Shown in pieces: positions 22,276 to 34,631 of a stretch of DNA of 64,000 bases. A program made the position numbers and the translations under genes. The stretch lies in NCBI RefSeq assembly GCF_030272615.1, contig NC_081411.1:833268136-833332135 (forward strand), written 5' to 3'. Each line of letters starts with the position of its first letter. The stretch's first letter is position 1. A model generated the notes under the pieces. The model did no database searches. It was not told where the DNA came from and saw only the letters and a program-made list of their open reading frames with translations. This DNA is from Cryptomeria japonica. Lineage: Eukaryota > Streptophyta > Pinopsida > Cupressales > Cupressaceae.

Positions 22276-25200
22276 GTACCTTCGACCCTCAATCAACAAC
22301 ACTCAACTCCCTTCGGCTCTGACTATAAAGTTCCACTCGTACAGAAAAGTAGGTCACACGTGCTTCCAAATACTCTGTACGATAATGTTACTTCCACTGA
22401 AGGATCCAATCATAGATAATTCCTTCGTCGATAAGATTATTACAGATACATGAATGAATTATCAACATAGAGTATACACCAACACCATTAAATGGCCAAG
22501 AACTAGATATTTGTAATTATATTTCCACATAGCTGGGATAGATCTGACAATGAAGTACAAAGTGAAATATCAGAAATGATATCTCCAACGGCATACTAGG
22601 GTGGCAGCTAACCACCGAAACTATGATTACAGAATAGAGAGGATCTTGCACCTCCGAAACTACAACATTGCCAAACTCCAACTGGAATTTGCAGATACAA
22701 AAAAAATATAAAATTCACCATGCCATACAACTATGCCAAACTCGGCCTTATAAAGAGCTCCGAGAAGTTTACCGAAGGGTTACAAGCAAGCCAACAATAG
22801 TTTATTATTTTATTAATTTGGGCCCCTTTATTTAATAATTAAATTAATTAAAAAAAATTAAGTCCTTATGATATTATTTAAAATTTAGGACCACTTAATT
22901 AATTAACTTAATTAAGTCACTTTATTAAAATTGGGGACATTACATTGTGGATAGGGGTTTTCCTTTGGTCAAACCTCGCTTTAGGAATTAACGTTGAAAT
23001 TGAAATGATAGTTGAAATGAAAATGAAATTAAATTGCAACATAATACTTTCCTTTTGAGTGAAAGGCTAGATCTGTTCATTTGAATTCTTGTAATTGAAG
23101 TTAATACCTTGATTAAGCTTGCTTGAATCCTTGTGCCAAGGGTTTAGGATGTTATGTATAATATCTTCATGGAAGGTTGATCATGGATGCCATCTTGAAT
23201 GCTTGAACTTGACCTAACCTCTCCTTCAATGCTTGACAAATGTTCGATTGCTTGCTCACTTGAATTTTCTAGAGTGTAATTTTCTAGAGATCCATCCATC
23301 TTAGACCTTAAATGAGAGGGGTAGACCTCTTTTTATATTTAATCATCCATAAATTATATGAATTTCTAGAGAAGACCGACACGAGATGTAAATTGTCACC
23401 CAATTGAAGTGACCATTGATGGGACAAAATTTGGGTCTTGATTAGGAAGATCACGGTGGTGGTGGTGCCTTTGTCCTGAGCCAAGACTGGGGTGCCCCCA
23501 GTGCCTCGATTCTGTTAATCATGACTTGGATTTGAATAGGCTTTGGAAAGGTAGCTGAAAATGCAAATTTTTGGAAGGTGTGAGTAGAATCAAAGTAGAC
23601 ATCAGGCACTGAAAGACGGAGTGCCAAGGTGAGGTTTAGGTGAGGATGAAATTGTATGTGGATACAATTTACGATGCTACAACAATCTAATCTAGAAGCA
23701 ACTACAAGATTTTATATTTGAAATCATAGCATGACATGAGTTAGTGACAAGGAAAGTAGGGTCTATCATTATGTTTATAATGCCTAGTTCAATATTGAAT
23801 ATTTCTTAGAAGAATACGTTAACACTAATCAATTATTTTAAACAAATGCAAAAAGATTGATCGAAATTGTTGAAGCCTCCAATCTTATGAGTTTGTCACC
23901 TTATCCATATTCATAGTTCAAAAATATCTCCATAGAACCATCCCTTTTTATGTCAATAGAGTTCAAAATGTGGGAGACAATAGCACTCTCTCATTTTTTA
24001 GCCCATTCACCCAACTTTTCTAGCTATAATATTTACTTTGCTAAGAGTTTGATATAAATTATATTATAACTTAAATCACTTTCAATATACATAGAATGCT
24101 TAATCAATTATTAATTTAACTTTTTTATATAAAAAGTTCTTATTGTATTATGTGATATTTGTATTTCTTTAATATAAAATGGGAGATTAAGTTTATAAGG
24201 ATTATACTAGTATTAAATATGCTACTAACAATAAAGTGGTTGTTTATAAGCATTATACTAGTATTAAGGATTCTTCTGTCATTTCTCTAGTTGCTATTTG
24301 TATGATTAAGTTTGTTTCTTCTAATAAAGATCTTGTCCCTAATGATTCTATTCTATCTCACTATATTTTTGTTACCCCACCTTCTTTTGTTGTTTCCTTA
24401 AATGGAGCTACTAAACAGGTTTCACATTCCCCTTCATCTAGGTTTTCAAGTATTGAATATAAATCTAGTTGACCAATAGTACATAGAAGGAAGACAGATG
24501 TGAAGATGACTAAGGTTGTCTCTAATTTTGTTCAGTTATAACCTTGGTTACCTCTTGGGTAACTTAGCTATTTGATTTGTAATAGGGTTTGGGCATTGTC
24601 AAAAAAGCACTTACATTAGTAAAAAACATTTAAATAGAAGAGAATGTAATGAATAAAATATGTGTGTATCTGCATCATGGAGATGAGAAAAGTAATTGTA
24701 GAGACTTAGGGTCAAACATAGGCCACCATGAATATGCCTCCAAAACATAAGGGATACTCACTAGAGACAAAGTATACACTACAATTAAGATAAAATAGTA
24801 TACAAGGACATTATAACAAGATTTAGGAATGGTATTAAGATAAAGTATTGAACGTAAAAGAAAAAATATTTTTATAGTTTTTAAGATCATTTATAAAAAT
24901 AGAGTTCTCAAGACAATTTGGACAATATAAGAAGTACAATTTATCATTTTTTTGAAAAAAGGTAAATAATTTTCAAATATAAAATTTGGACCTATTATAC
25001 ACAATTTAGCTAAAGTACATTTGGTTAACATATCCATAATAAGATTTAGATAAAGTCTATTTTTTTTTAATATTCTATTGAAAACCATTATTGTACCATA
25101 AAATGAATAAATCATAATATAATTTTGAATTGACATTCGAGTAAGCACATTAATATGTCCCATTTTTTGACCACCTTATTTTTTCCTAAAATCATATTTT

Positions 25201-26034
25201 TATTTAAAATTGCATGAAGGGTTGTTAAGAATTTACAATTTTATGAAAACTTTGTGTTCAATTCTCTAGTCATCCTCAAGCCTTCAGGCTTGTAATATCA
25301 TTTAAAAAAATCTCTATGTGCTAGGTTCCTAAAAATCCTAGGAGCATGTGGTGTTTGCCACTTCCAAGTTGTGGCAAGGCATGCCTCAATTATATTCCTA
25401 CTTTGTAGCTCTGCATAAATGCATACCACTCCCAAAAGAGACAATAATCTCCACATTACTATTAATATACCTCCATTTTATCATATAATGAATGTAACTA
25501 TTTTTTTATTACAATTTTTACTTCTTATATGTTCAAGAAAACATGCAGTTTTCATCGGATCAAATGAAATCATAACACATGTAGTGGTGGAAATGTTGTG
25601 GGCCTACAAAAGGTGTGATGATGCTAAGGGATTTAATAATATAACAAGTGCCACGTAGTTGCGAGTACTTGCCATCATAGTATTGTAATAAAAATACTTG
25701 TTCTAATTTTTAATTATAATGAAAATATTTGAATTTTTTATTATTATAATTTTTTTCATTTAAAAAAAATTATATTAGAATAATTATATTTATGTAATAT
25801 TAACTGCAACTCTTATTTTAATAAAATAATATAAACTAGTAATTGCACTTTGGTGTGCAATGGGTATGCCAAAGAGGTGTGGAAGGTCAATTGGGAAAAA
25901 TATGGTCTATTTTTTGGATACACTTATGTAGTGCATGAGATTCATTTGTGGCCATGATGTTGTTTGTACAACAAAGGACTTAATTGAGAGGTGGTAGCTT
26001 AAAATAAAAAATGCATCCACTTACAAGGATTCAA
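22276..26034. other. Non-coding stretch, AT-rich
   Basis: No gene was found. At 22800-22950 there are TTAATTAATT palindromes followed by GGGGACATTACA, which resembles the end of a decayed LTR. At 24190-24270 the sequence TTATAAG(G/C)ATTATACTAG occurs twice, 51 bases apart. Short frames (24236-24472, 25419-25658) lack any family feature. The rest shows nothing recognisable. Confidence 0.6.
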
Positions 26035-26099
26035 TCATAACTTAAATGAAACCTTTGAATTGAGAAGATAATCAAGTTTTATTAGCAACAAGCTCATAT

Positions 26100-28030
26100 T
26101 ATCTTTGCAATAGGGAGAGCGCAAGAACGAGGTTGAGATAGGGCTAGAAAGAGGGATATATAGAGGGGTAAGAGTGAGGGAGAGATTGGTAAAGAGAGAC
26201 ATAGAGATGGAGATAAGATTAAGATATAGTTGGAGTCGAAGATAGAGATGGAGAATGGGGAAAGGAAGATGGATAGAAGGAGAGAGATATGAGAGTGATA
26301 GAGAGAGAGGGGAGATGAAAATATAGATATGGAAGAGAAAAATAAATAGTTGGAGAGAGATGAAGATATAGAAAGATAAAGATAGAGATAGGAATTGATA
26401 TAGAGAGACAGAAATATATAGTGGTATAGAGAGATAGAGATAGAGGGATAGATGAAATAAGTGATAGGGAGAGACAAATATAGAGAGGAAAATAGATAAG
26501 GATATAGAGGTCCTAAAAGAGGGAGAATGAGAGAGAGATGGAAGGATAGAAGGAGGCATGTCTAGAGATTAGGGGGAGAGATGAAGATAGAGGTAGAGAT
26601 GACTGAGAAAAAGAGGGGAGAAAAAAGATAGAGCAAGGGAGAGGGGGAGATAAAGATAGAAAGAGAGGAGATAGAGAGGGAGAGACAAAGAGGTAGAGAT
26701 AGAGAGAGATATAAAGGAAGAGGGAGATATGATATATATATATATATATAGTGAGATAGAACTAGAGAGTTAGAGATATATAGAGAGGGGAAGAGGTAGA
26801 AAGATAAATAAATGGACAAATAGAGCTGGAGAGAGGGTGAGAGAAATAAGGGACATAGATATATATTGGAAGTGAAAAAGAGAAATATATAGATATACAA
26901 GAAGAAAAAGGGAGAGAGGTAGAGATAAAGAGATAAATAGGGGGATAGGGAGGGAATGGAGGAGGGAGAGATGGGGAGAAATAGAGAGGAGGGTAAGATA
27001 AAGAGAGGGATGGCCCAGAGCGAGAGAGTGGGGGGAAATTGATATAGATAGAGGAAAATATAGATAAAGAGAGAGGGATATCTATATGTATACAAAGTGA
27101 TAGATAGACCAGCTGAAAAGAGATGGAGAGAAATATAGAAAAATATATATTGTTCAAGAGATAGTGGAGCAAATAAGAGAGAGGGGGGGTAAGAGTGAGA
27201 GAAATGAGCTAACAAAGACAAGTAATAGAGAGAGAAAGGTTTAGACTTTAGAGAGAGGGAGAGAGATAAAGAGGGGGAAAGATACATATAGAGAGATATA
27301 GAGAGATAGGGAGAAACATGGAGTGTGTGTATATATATTAGAGCAGAAATAGAGAAATATAAAAAGAGGGAGTGATGGGGAGATAGGGAGAGATAAGATA
27401 GAAAAAGAGAGAGAAGCGATATATAAGGATATAAAGAGATAGATAAAGGGCTATAAAAGATATATAGAGTAAATATAACTTGTTAAATATAGAGGGGGTG
27501 AGCAAGAGGGAGAGAAAGAAATAGAGATAGAAATATGGTGATAATTAGAGAGGGGGAGAAAGAGAGATAGAAATATAAAGATATAGGAAGTGATATATGG
27601 AGAGGTAGAGATGGATATGGAGAGAGTGAGAGAGATAAAGAGGAGTGTATAATATCTAGAGATAATGAGATATAATAGAGATAGGGAGGGAGAAATAGGA
27701 GTTGGAGTGTGTATTTGTGTGAGTGAGAGAGATATAGATATAAAGATAAGGAGGGAGTAAGACAAAATGTATGCGAGTAAAAGATATATAGAGATAGATA
27801 TAAAGAGGAAGAAATATATACAAAAAAATAGAGAGAGGGGAAGAGGGAGAGAGATTATATAGAAGTAGAGAGATATACAAAGAGGGAGTGAGAAGGAGAG
27901 ATAGAGATGGATAGAGAGAGGGAGAGATAGAGAGCTAGATAGAGTGGGAAAGATAAAAAGGGAAAAGAGAGAGATATAGGGAGAAGTAAGGAGATATAGA
28001 TAAAGGAGAGAGATGGAGATGGAGATAATA
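26100..28030. repeat. 1.9-kb polypurine tract, degenerate GAGATA/GAGAGA array
   Basis: The + strand is almost entirely A and G with interspersed T, made of degenerate GAGAGATA units, and C is rare. A pure (TA)n run lies near 26730. The minus strand therefore reads as long frames rich in serine, leucine, isoleucine and tyrosine; these are composition artefacts. No unit longer than about 8 bp is regular. Confidence 0.92.
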
Positions 28031-28056
28031 ATCAAATGACATGCTACCATCAACAT

Positions 28057-28940
28057 AACTTCCCAAAGACATATGATATCCTTAAATTATTAGCATGAAA
28101 TGAGTAATCAAAAGTTAGTTACTCTTTCTTTCTCTCTCGCTCTAAACATTTAATTTAGGTGTTAAGTTAAAATTTATTTTATTATATAAATTAAAATTAA
28201 ATTCAAATATAATTATACTATAATAAATAAAATTTAAATAGGACAAAATGTATAAATTCTAATATCTTTTAATTATTATTTATAATTCCATTTAAAAACA
28301 CAAATAATTAGAATATGATTTTAACTTAATTAAAAATCAACCCTTAAAAGAAATGGAAGAATCAGAAAAAATAAATAAATAATAGAATGTCTAATAAAAA
28401 AAGATAATACTCAAAGAAAATAGTAAGAAACGAAATATTTTAATTCAAAATATAATTATTCTATCATAATTAAAATTTTAATAAGACAAATAATCATAGA
28501 TTAAATTATAATAATTTTTAATTATTATAAAAAGACATAAATAATTAAAATAAATTTTAAACTTAATTTAAAGTAACTTCTAATAAATAATATTAAAATA
28601 TTTATATATATATTTTTATTATAAAAGATCTCTTTTTTTTAAATTAATATAAATTTAAGCGATTAATTCTATAGTCTTCATTCTTATCCCAAATTTTAAA
28701 CCATTGATTTCAATAAGTAGATGGTTCACTTCATATAGGAAATTCTTCGACATAATAATTATAATATAATACAAATTTTATAGTGAAAATATAGTTTTTT
28801 CTTAAAAGCATAATCCTAATTTAATTTAAAAAATTTATATAATTATAATTATAATAATTAAGTTAATCTCAAATATAATTACTAATTTGTAGTATAATAT
28901 TATATCATTTATTATATTTATGTAATATTAACTATAATTA
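28057..28940. other. Extremely AT-rich non-coding stretch
   Basis: Mostly A and T with many TTTAAATTA/TAATAATTA words. It contains no frame of note. It separates the polypurine tract from the 3' end of the LINE. Confidence 0.7.
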
Positions 28941-29474
28941 GTTTTGTTTTTTTTTTCAATAAAAGTGGATTATTCCACTAAACTTTTTTATTAATATTTT
29001 TTATTTTTTACACAGCATTCAAAGAGCATACTAGAGGAAAGAACCCTGGGAAGAAAACCTTCGGTCACAGCTCATAAAATAAACCTATAGTATCTAACGG
29101 ATCAATTTATACACCCCGCCCAAAACCACATACAAAATGCGGTCACAACACATATAATATCAGTTTTGCATAGAGCCCATATGACAATTTGCCAAAAAAA
29201 CCCATCGGATAATTTTCAAATGTAGACTCCATAGCTGCTATCAATGGAAGAAGACAAAATTTTCCAAAGCCCTGTGCCAAATCCCATGAGCCAAAAACCA
29301 TCCTGCCAAAAAAGAAAGTATCAAAAAACTTTTGGAAAAACACTATTATATCAAATACCATGACCTCGAACTCTTCTCCAAACAATGAACATGAATACTT
29401 GACATGAAAGGGGAAAGCGTGAATAATTATCATCATAAAATTTTACATCGACGTTACTCAAGAAAATCATATGA

Positions 29475-29965
29475 CTATTGTTGCAAACCTTCCCATTCCC
29501 TAGAAGGAATTTCCTCAAAACCCACCTCTTGCTGATTAGCATTGCTATCAATGGCTAAATTTGCCAAATAAAATGCAATCTTATTAACTTCTCTGTAACA
29601 ATGGGATACCAAGAAAGATTCAAACAATTCTAATTTTTGTAAAATGGGATCAAGTATATACTGCAAATTCCAACAATTCGATTTCTTTTTCATAGCACAT
29701 TGAATAATCACCATAGAATCACCTTCAATTATTAAGTCCTTAATTCCCAAAGAGATTGCCATATCCAATCCAAAAGACAAAGCATGAAATTCTGCATAAT
29801 TATTAGTTTTAAAACCAATAGCATGACACTTAGCTTGAATAAAATTTGCATTGTGATCATAAATTACCATGCCTACCCCAGCCGGCCCAGGGTTACCACG
29901 AGAGGCCCCATCAAAATTTAGTTTAAAGTGCCCTTACGGAGGAGGTTTCCATCTAGCAGAGCATC
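29475..29965 (-). pseudogene. LINE RNase H domain
   Basis: FDGASRGNPGPAGVG begins the domain (about 29925), followed by NNYAEFHALSFGLDMA and IIEGDSMVIIQ and ending ANLAID. These carry the acidic residues D, E and D of the RNase H fold. Plant L1 elements often have such a C-terminal domain, which removes template RNA. A stop lies just before the domain (PPP*GHFKLN), so it is cut off from the upstream pol piece. Confidence 0.85.
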
Positions 29966-30203
29966 TCTTACCTATTGCATCATTCTTTTTTAAAATTGAA
30001 CCATGAGAGGGTAAAACTGACAGCAGCTTCTAAACTCTAGTAACTCTACTATCCCAATACAAAAAAGAAGTAAGATTTTCCAAATTCTTATAAATAAATG
30101 ACAAAGCAACCTCAGAGATTGAAGACTCAATTTTTAATAGAACCTCTGACACAAGAGACCTTGTTTTTTTAAATATCCTATTGTTTCTCTCCAGCCAAAC
30201 ATT

Positions 30204-31277
30204 CTAAATCACAATAGATGGAGATATGATCCAAAGGCATGCATAAAAAGATGAGGCAAACATAAAGGGCCAAGATCTAAAATGGGAAATGAGATCCTTA
30301 CCAATAACAAAGGATATATTTAACTTCTCAAACAACCACTGCCAACATTCATAAGCATAATCACAATGTAGGAACAGGTGTGAAGAAGATTCCAAATTTT
30401 TGTTACAAAGTACACAAGGGAAAACAACAATAATACCAAGCCTATCTAGTCTCATACCTGTAAGGACTCTATCCTGAACTGCCAACCAAGCAAAGGCTCC
30501 AACTTTGGGAAGATAGGCTAAATGCCAAAACAACTTATAAGGCCAAGAAGACAAGTCTTTAGCAACCATAAGAGAGTTGTAACCATCTTTAACAGTGTAC
30601 TTACTAGAAATATTATTTGTCCAAATAAGTTCATCCTTAGAATAAAAAAGAAATACAATTCTATCCCCCAAAATATTTTCAAAATCTAATTTCATGCTTT
30701 TATCAACATCTAAGAAATCAATTGACTTCCATCTAGCTAGCTTAAGGGGTCCACTAGTCACAATTTCAAAATAATCTGCTACAAAAACACCCCAAAGGGA
30801 GGAAAGAATAGTGATCAGAGGAGACCAATCCCTAATATTCACCAAAGGTGTGTGTCCATTCCATACTTCATCCCAAAAAATGACCTTTCTACCATTATGA
30901 ACAATCCATGAGAGATGAGGCAAAATAACTAATCTACATTTACAAAGGAAATTCCAAATAGCAGAACCCAAAGGCAAATTTGAGACTTTAAAAATGTACT
31001 CTCTCAGTCCATTATTTAAATATTTGGGAAACATATTTTGTGCCCATAAGGAGCTAGGCTTTTCATATAATTTCCAAACCAACTTAGCACCTAAGGCTAA
31101 ATTCTGATTCTCTAGACTCCGAATTCCTGTTCCCCCAAGTTCCTTAGGCAAACATGCCTTATCCCATGCAACTAAAGGGAGTTTCTTCTTGCCATCTTTA
31201 TTATTGCTCCAAAGAAAATCTCTAAGAGTATCCTGTAAACTAACAATGGCTGCTTTTGGAGACTTCAAAACAGACAT
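30204..31277 (-). pseudogene. LINE pol C-terminal region with zinc-binding RVT domain
   Basis: A 357-residue open frame has the plant LINE signatures FLWSNNKDGKKKLPLVAWDK, LGGTGIRSLENQNLALGAKL, WKLYEKPSSLWAQ and KVGAFAWLAVQDRVLTGMRL. The zinc-binding part CVLCNKNLESSSHLFLHCDY follows (C-x2-C, H, C). It ends at an in-frame stop where the family has tryptophan before NVWLERNNRIF. The N-terminal reverse transcriptase is absent. Confidence 0.88.
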
Positions 31278-31285
31278 GAGGTTTG

Positions 31286-32279
31286 GGTTCTTGTAATTTC
31301 TAGCACCATTGAATTTTTATTTTGTTTTGAGATTTTCAATTTGACTTAGAATTGTATCTTGTGTTTGTTGAGTTTAGGAATTCCTGTAGTTGCTAAAATG
31401 CTCTACTGATAAGACAGAGCATCTTTGTCATGCATCATATTCTAATCTCTTTTTTTAATAGAGTTGCAGTGATAGAATATGGCATTGCAAATCATAGGGA
31501 TTGGACACTGTGAGGTTCGAGATGGTTCCATGTGGGGTAAATTTACCACACACACATCCATGTGCCAGGGCAACTACAACTTCATGAAAATGGAGGAAAA
31601 TTACAATTGCAACTTTACAACAATGGAGAGAATGACAACCAACTACATTATCGATGTGAGACACTGTTTTGATGGGGCATTTCCCACCTAGAAAATCCTA
31701 TCGGATAATTAGTAAATAAATGATAAAACAACTATTGTTAAGCTCTAGAACTTACAAGAGGATCTTATGTATTCAATTTGTGAGTTAACAACAATTGGTC
31801 AATTTTGAATTGTAAAAAAACCACACTCAAACCATTTATTGCATACAATTAATTAAAAAACATCAATTGGTAAATCTTTATAACTTAAGAGATCACACAA
31901 TCCTTGATCATTTGGAGTCTATGTAAAAATGATAGCAATATTTCGAAAATAGGTAATCAAGATAAAAGGTAATTTCCAAGTATGGCCATCATAAATTGCC
32001 ATTCATGATTCATTATTTTACAATGCATACACATAGATACACACATGCGCACGCGCATATTTATATATTTTGGTATAAGAAATATTTACTGTCTATTGTA
32101 TTATGTAAGGGTAAATTACATTTTTATTCTATTTATAATTGTATGTTGATTCTATTTACAACTGTATGTTCCCTTTAAGCCTGAGCACTTGCATGAGGGG
32201 GATTTATTTTTTGCTATATTATATAGGGGTAATTAGATTCTTGACTATATTTACAACTATGTGCTGGCTTTAAGGCTGG
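31286..32279. other. Non-coding stretch between LINE and RPA1 fragment
   Basis: No gene recognised. The small frames on both strands at 31455-31691 have no family features. There is a short CA/CG-rich run at 32030-32055. Confidence 0.6.
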
Positions 32280-32597
32280 GGGCTCATATCAGTACACATT
32301 TCTTTGATTTTCTCAAGAAGTATAGTGCTCTCTGGGGTAAAATATAGCTGCTTTTCCTTGGTGAAGGTAACCTTCAGTCATTCTTCATTATTGTATGTTT
32401 CATTTCCACATGTTAGGCTCAAGAGGAATTGATTATACGTCACATTGTTTATTACCTCTATGGTGCTTTGCTCGGTATTCTCATTGAATTGGAGAATGTA
32501 TAATGTTTCTGCAGGCATGCCCATAAGTTCTATTGCCCCTTCCTCAAATGCAATTGCCCATATTGTATCCGTGTGGTCCTGCGGGTTTGTTTGGAGG
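32280..32597 (-). pseudogene. RPA1: RPA1-like pseudogene, C-terminal fragment
   Basis: Read leftward from 32597, the sequence continues the RPA1 zinc-ribbon exon of 47911-48060. It encodes NPQDHTDTIWAIAFEEGAIE, LMGMPAETLYILQ and INNVTYNQFLLSL, then, after a TGA where the family has arginine (about 32382), LKVTFTKEKQLYF. This is the end of DNA-binding domain C of the large subunit of replication protein A, which binds single-stranded DNA in replication and repair. It was separated from the rest by the gypsy insertion, with GGAGG duplicated at the junction. Confidence 0.85.
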
Positions 32598-32953
32598 TTT
32601 ATATGGTGAAAAAGGATAACAATAATAACAATATTGAAAGGCTAAATGAATTCAACCACAAAACCCTAGCCTAACAACAACAAAGATCCACCATAACATA
32701 TGAAGATTACCTAAGACAATGCAAATCAAATGAAATCACAAAGATTATACCATCACATGTCCAATAGGGTTTGGATATCCATTCTTCCTATCTCCATTGA
32801 TCTTGCTTGATATATTTGCTCTCAGATTTTATGTGCACAAGAGCTCAACAAAGAACGGAATGTGGTTGCGAGTAGGATCGTAGTGTAGTCAAGTGCATAA
32901 AAGATGATTAGAATGCATAGAACAATTAGGGTTTGATAATGAAGGAAGCATCT

Positions 32954-32963
32954 CCTTATATAG
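32954..32963 (-). promoter_or_regulatory. LTR TATA box (3' LTR copy)
   Basis: The minus strand reads CTATATAAGG about 420 bases into the LTR, a core promoter for RNA polymerase II. The same sequence is at 47484-47493 in the 5' LTR, where it would drive element transcription. Confidence 0.65.
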
Positions 32964-33114
32964 AAGACACTATATGAAATGGAGGGATAAGATTGAGAGG
33001 TGTAAAAAGAGGTCGGCTATGATTAAAGGGTAGGTAAAAGAAATAACAAAATAATGAAAGGGGTAGGTAGTGTATGAATTAAGAGATGAATGACATGTGT
33101 CATGGGTAGAAAAG

Positions 33115-33360
33115 GTTAATGAATTAATTAAATAAATAAATATTTATTTAATTAATAGAAGAAGTGGGATCAATTAAATAAATAAGATATTTATTTAATT
33201 TAGGAAAAGGATAATTTAAATAAATAAATGTATTTATTTAAATGAGAAATAAGGCTAGAAGAGGATAAATGAATTAATTAAATAAATAAAGATCTATTTA
33301 ATTAATAGAAGAATTAGGCTAAAGTAATTAAATAAATAAAATATTTATTTAATTAGACAT
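33115..33360. repeat. Cluster of five AT palindromes in LTR U3
   Basis: Five near-perfect dyads of 30-38 bp follow each other, for example AATTAAATAAATA with its complement TATTTATTTAATT, and TTTAAATAAATAAA with TTTATTTAAA. They are separated by 10-25 bp of non-palindromic sequence. The same cluster is in the 5' LTR at 47648-47890. Confidence 0.85.
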
Positions 33361-33380
33361 GACAATTCTAGGTGTCTACA

Positions 33381-33394
33381 TTTTGCCCCTCTTT
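33381..33394 (-). other. Polypurine tract of the gypsy element
   Basis: The minus strand reads AAAGAGGGGCAAAA directly before the LTR start TGTAGACACC. This is the standard site and form for plant gypsy elements. Confidence 0.85.
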
Positions 33395-33919
33395 GAGACA
33401 ATGCGGCTTGTCGCATTGTTTCAAAGAAGATAATATGAACTGATACAGAGTTGCCCTAGGATGGGAATGATATGCCCCCTCGAGAGATTGGATGAAAATG
33501 TCTGAAAAGATTGCAGACAATCTCTCGATAAGAAAGAAAGGCTAGAAAAGAATGACCAGATAAAGTGACAGAGTCACGGGATAAAGAAGACTGACTCGGG
33601 AAACAAAGGCGAGGGCTAGGTTAGGCTATAAGATAGACCACAAGGGGAAAAATACATCCTCATTGTCATCTACACATCCACGAGAGCAGATTGCAGAGTG
33701 AAAATAGAGCAGTAGTAGTTAGTAGCGATGGCTTTCGTTCATAGATTCAACTGTGTTTGCCGATTTCAGAGGCCAGCAGAGGTAGGAGAGCCGGTAAGTA
33801 CCACCAAACCTCCTCATACTTTGACGCATTTAATATTGTCATTAATGCATGGTAGGTAGAGCAATAAATGCGCTTAGAATAGGGTCCAATAAATGTCCAA
33901 AAATGTTTAAGTGCATCTG

Positions 33920-34185
33920 CGTTGGTGCCAGGCGCGTCTTTGATCGCGAGGCACATTTGTATTTGTGCCAGGCGCGTCTACGTTTGAACCCGCGTCTGTG
34001 TCAAATGCGGCCGCGTTTATGATGGTCAATCGCGTCTGTGCCAAGAAGGCACGTCTGTGTAGCCCAGGCGTGTATGTGCAGAGCATAGGCACATCTATGT
34101 TTGTCAGGCGCGTTTGTGTTTTGCAGGCGCGTCTGTGCAGTCTTTAAGCGCGTTTATGTTAGGAAAGCACGTTTGTGTTCTTAAA
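33920..34185 (+). repeat. GC-rich CAGGCGCGTCTGTG repeat cluster, 3' end of gypsy element
   Basis: About twelve degenerate copies of GCGCGTCTGTG/GCACGTTTGTG are spaced 15-30 bases apart in otherwise AT-rich DNA. The complementary word CACAGACGCG forms clusters at 45350-45545 and 46755-47000 in the element's leader, so the two ends are inverted relative to each other. Confidence 0.8.
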
Positions 34186-34216
34186 AAGTGTGAAGTTGTG
34201 TCTTCTAGGTCAAATC

Positions 34217-34592
34217 AGCAGTTCTGTGATGAACATACGCTGTCGATTGGATAAGCTGCTGAGAGGATACACTCAAGCAGGTCCTCTAGGGAGACTAGGA
34301 TAGATCAAGGCACTTTGTGATGAACATTGAGTACCAAGATAAAGTACTTTGTGATGAATAGGGAGTACTAAAATATGAGCAACACTTTGTGATGAACAGG
34401 GAGTGCAAATGTGAGTAACACTTTGTGATGAACAGGGAGTGTCACACACGTAGTACTTTGTGATGAACAGGGAGTACTACTAGGATAAATAGCAACACTT
34501 TGTGATGAACAGTGAGTGTCACTAGGATAGATAGCCAGATGCATTTAGATAAAAAGTAGCATTTTGTGATAAACAGGGAATGCCACTATGAC
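34217..34592. repeat. Array of stem-loop repeats around TTGTGATGAACAGGG
   Basis: Seven units share the core TTGTGATGAACAGGG (or a one- to two-base variant), and each is flanked by short complementary arms: AGTACT/AGTACT, CACT/AGTG, ACACT/AGTGT, GTAGTACT/AGTACTAC, ACACT/AGTGT and GCATT/AATGC. An eighth, weaker unit is at 34217-34240 (CAG/CTG arms). The arms differ between units but stay paired, while the cores are almost constant. Units are 35-60 bases apart. The array ends about 40 bases before the antisense ORF start. Confidence 0.85.
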
Positions 34593-34631
34593 TGACATGA
34601 GTGATTTGCTTGACTGCAGGAGTATTTGCCG

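Larger units (their letters stand above)
28941..31285 (-). mobile_element. 5'-truncated L1-type LINE with RNase H
   Basis: The + strand poly-T run at 28946-28956 is the poly-A tail of a minus-strand element. Upstream on that strand are an RNase H domain (about 29960-29475) and the C-terminal part of the pol polyprotein (31277-30204). Similarity to LINE pol begins only at MSVLKSPKAAIV, just after the reverse-transcriptase core, so the endonuclease and reverse transcriptase are missing: the usual 5' truncation of target-primed insertion. The 5' edge near 31285 and target duplications could not be fixed. Confidence 0.85.
32598..33380 (-). repeat. 3' LTR of the gypsy element
   Basis: 783 bp; the minus strand starts TGTAGACACC. 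The low end reads TTTATATGG where the partner has TGTATATGG, so the terminal TG/CA was lost by one substitution. It contains five AT palindromes (33115-33360) and a TATA box (32954). Confidence 0.95.

Noticed and set aside
21865-22302. Frames on both strands with a repeated short peptide pattern
   Set aside because: They follow from the 12-bp minisatellite unit, which keeps frames open. There is no start context or family similarity.
24236-24472. A 78-residue + strand frame
   Set aside because: It has no recognisable family and lies in AT-rich sequence with a local duplication, so support is too weak for a gene.
26035-28056. Several long minus-strand reading frames rich in Ser, Leu, Ile and Tyr
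   Set aside because: They are the complement of a degenerate GAGATA purine tract. Overlapping frames are open at the same place, which shows a composition effect and not a gene.
29143-29436. A 97-residue minus-strand frame downstream of the LINE RNase H
   Set aside because: It lies in the LINE 3' untranslated region and has no domain.
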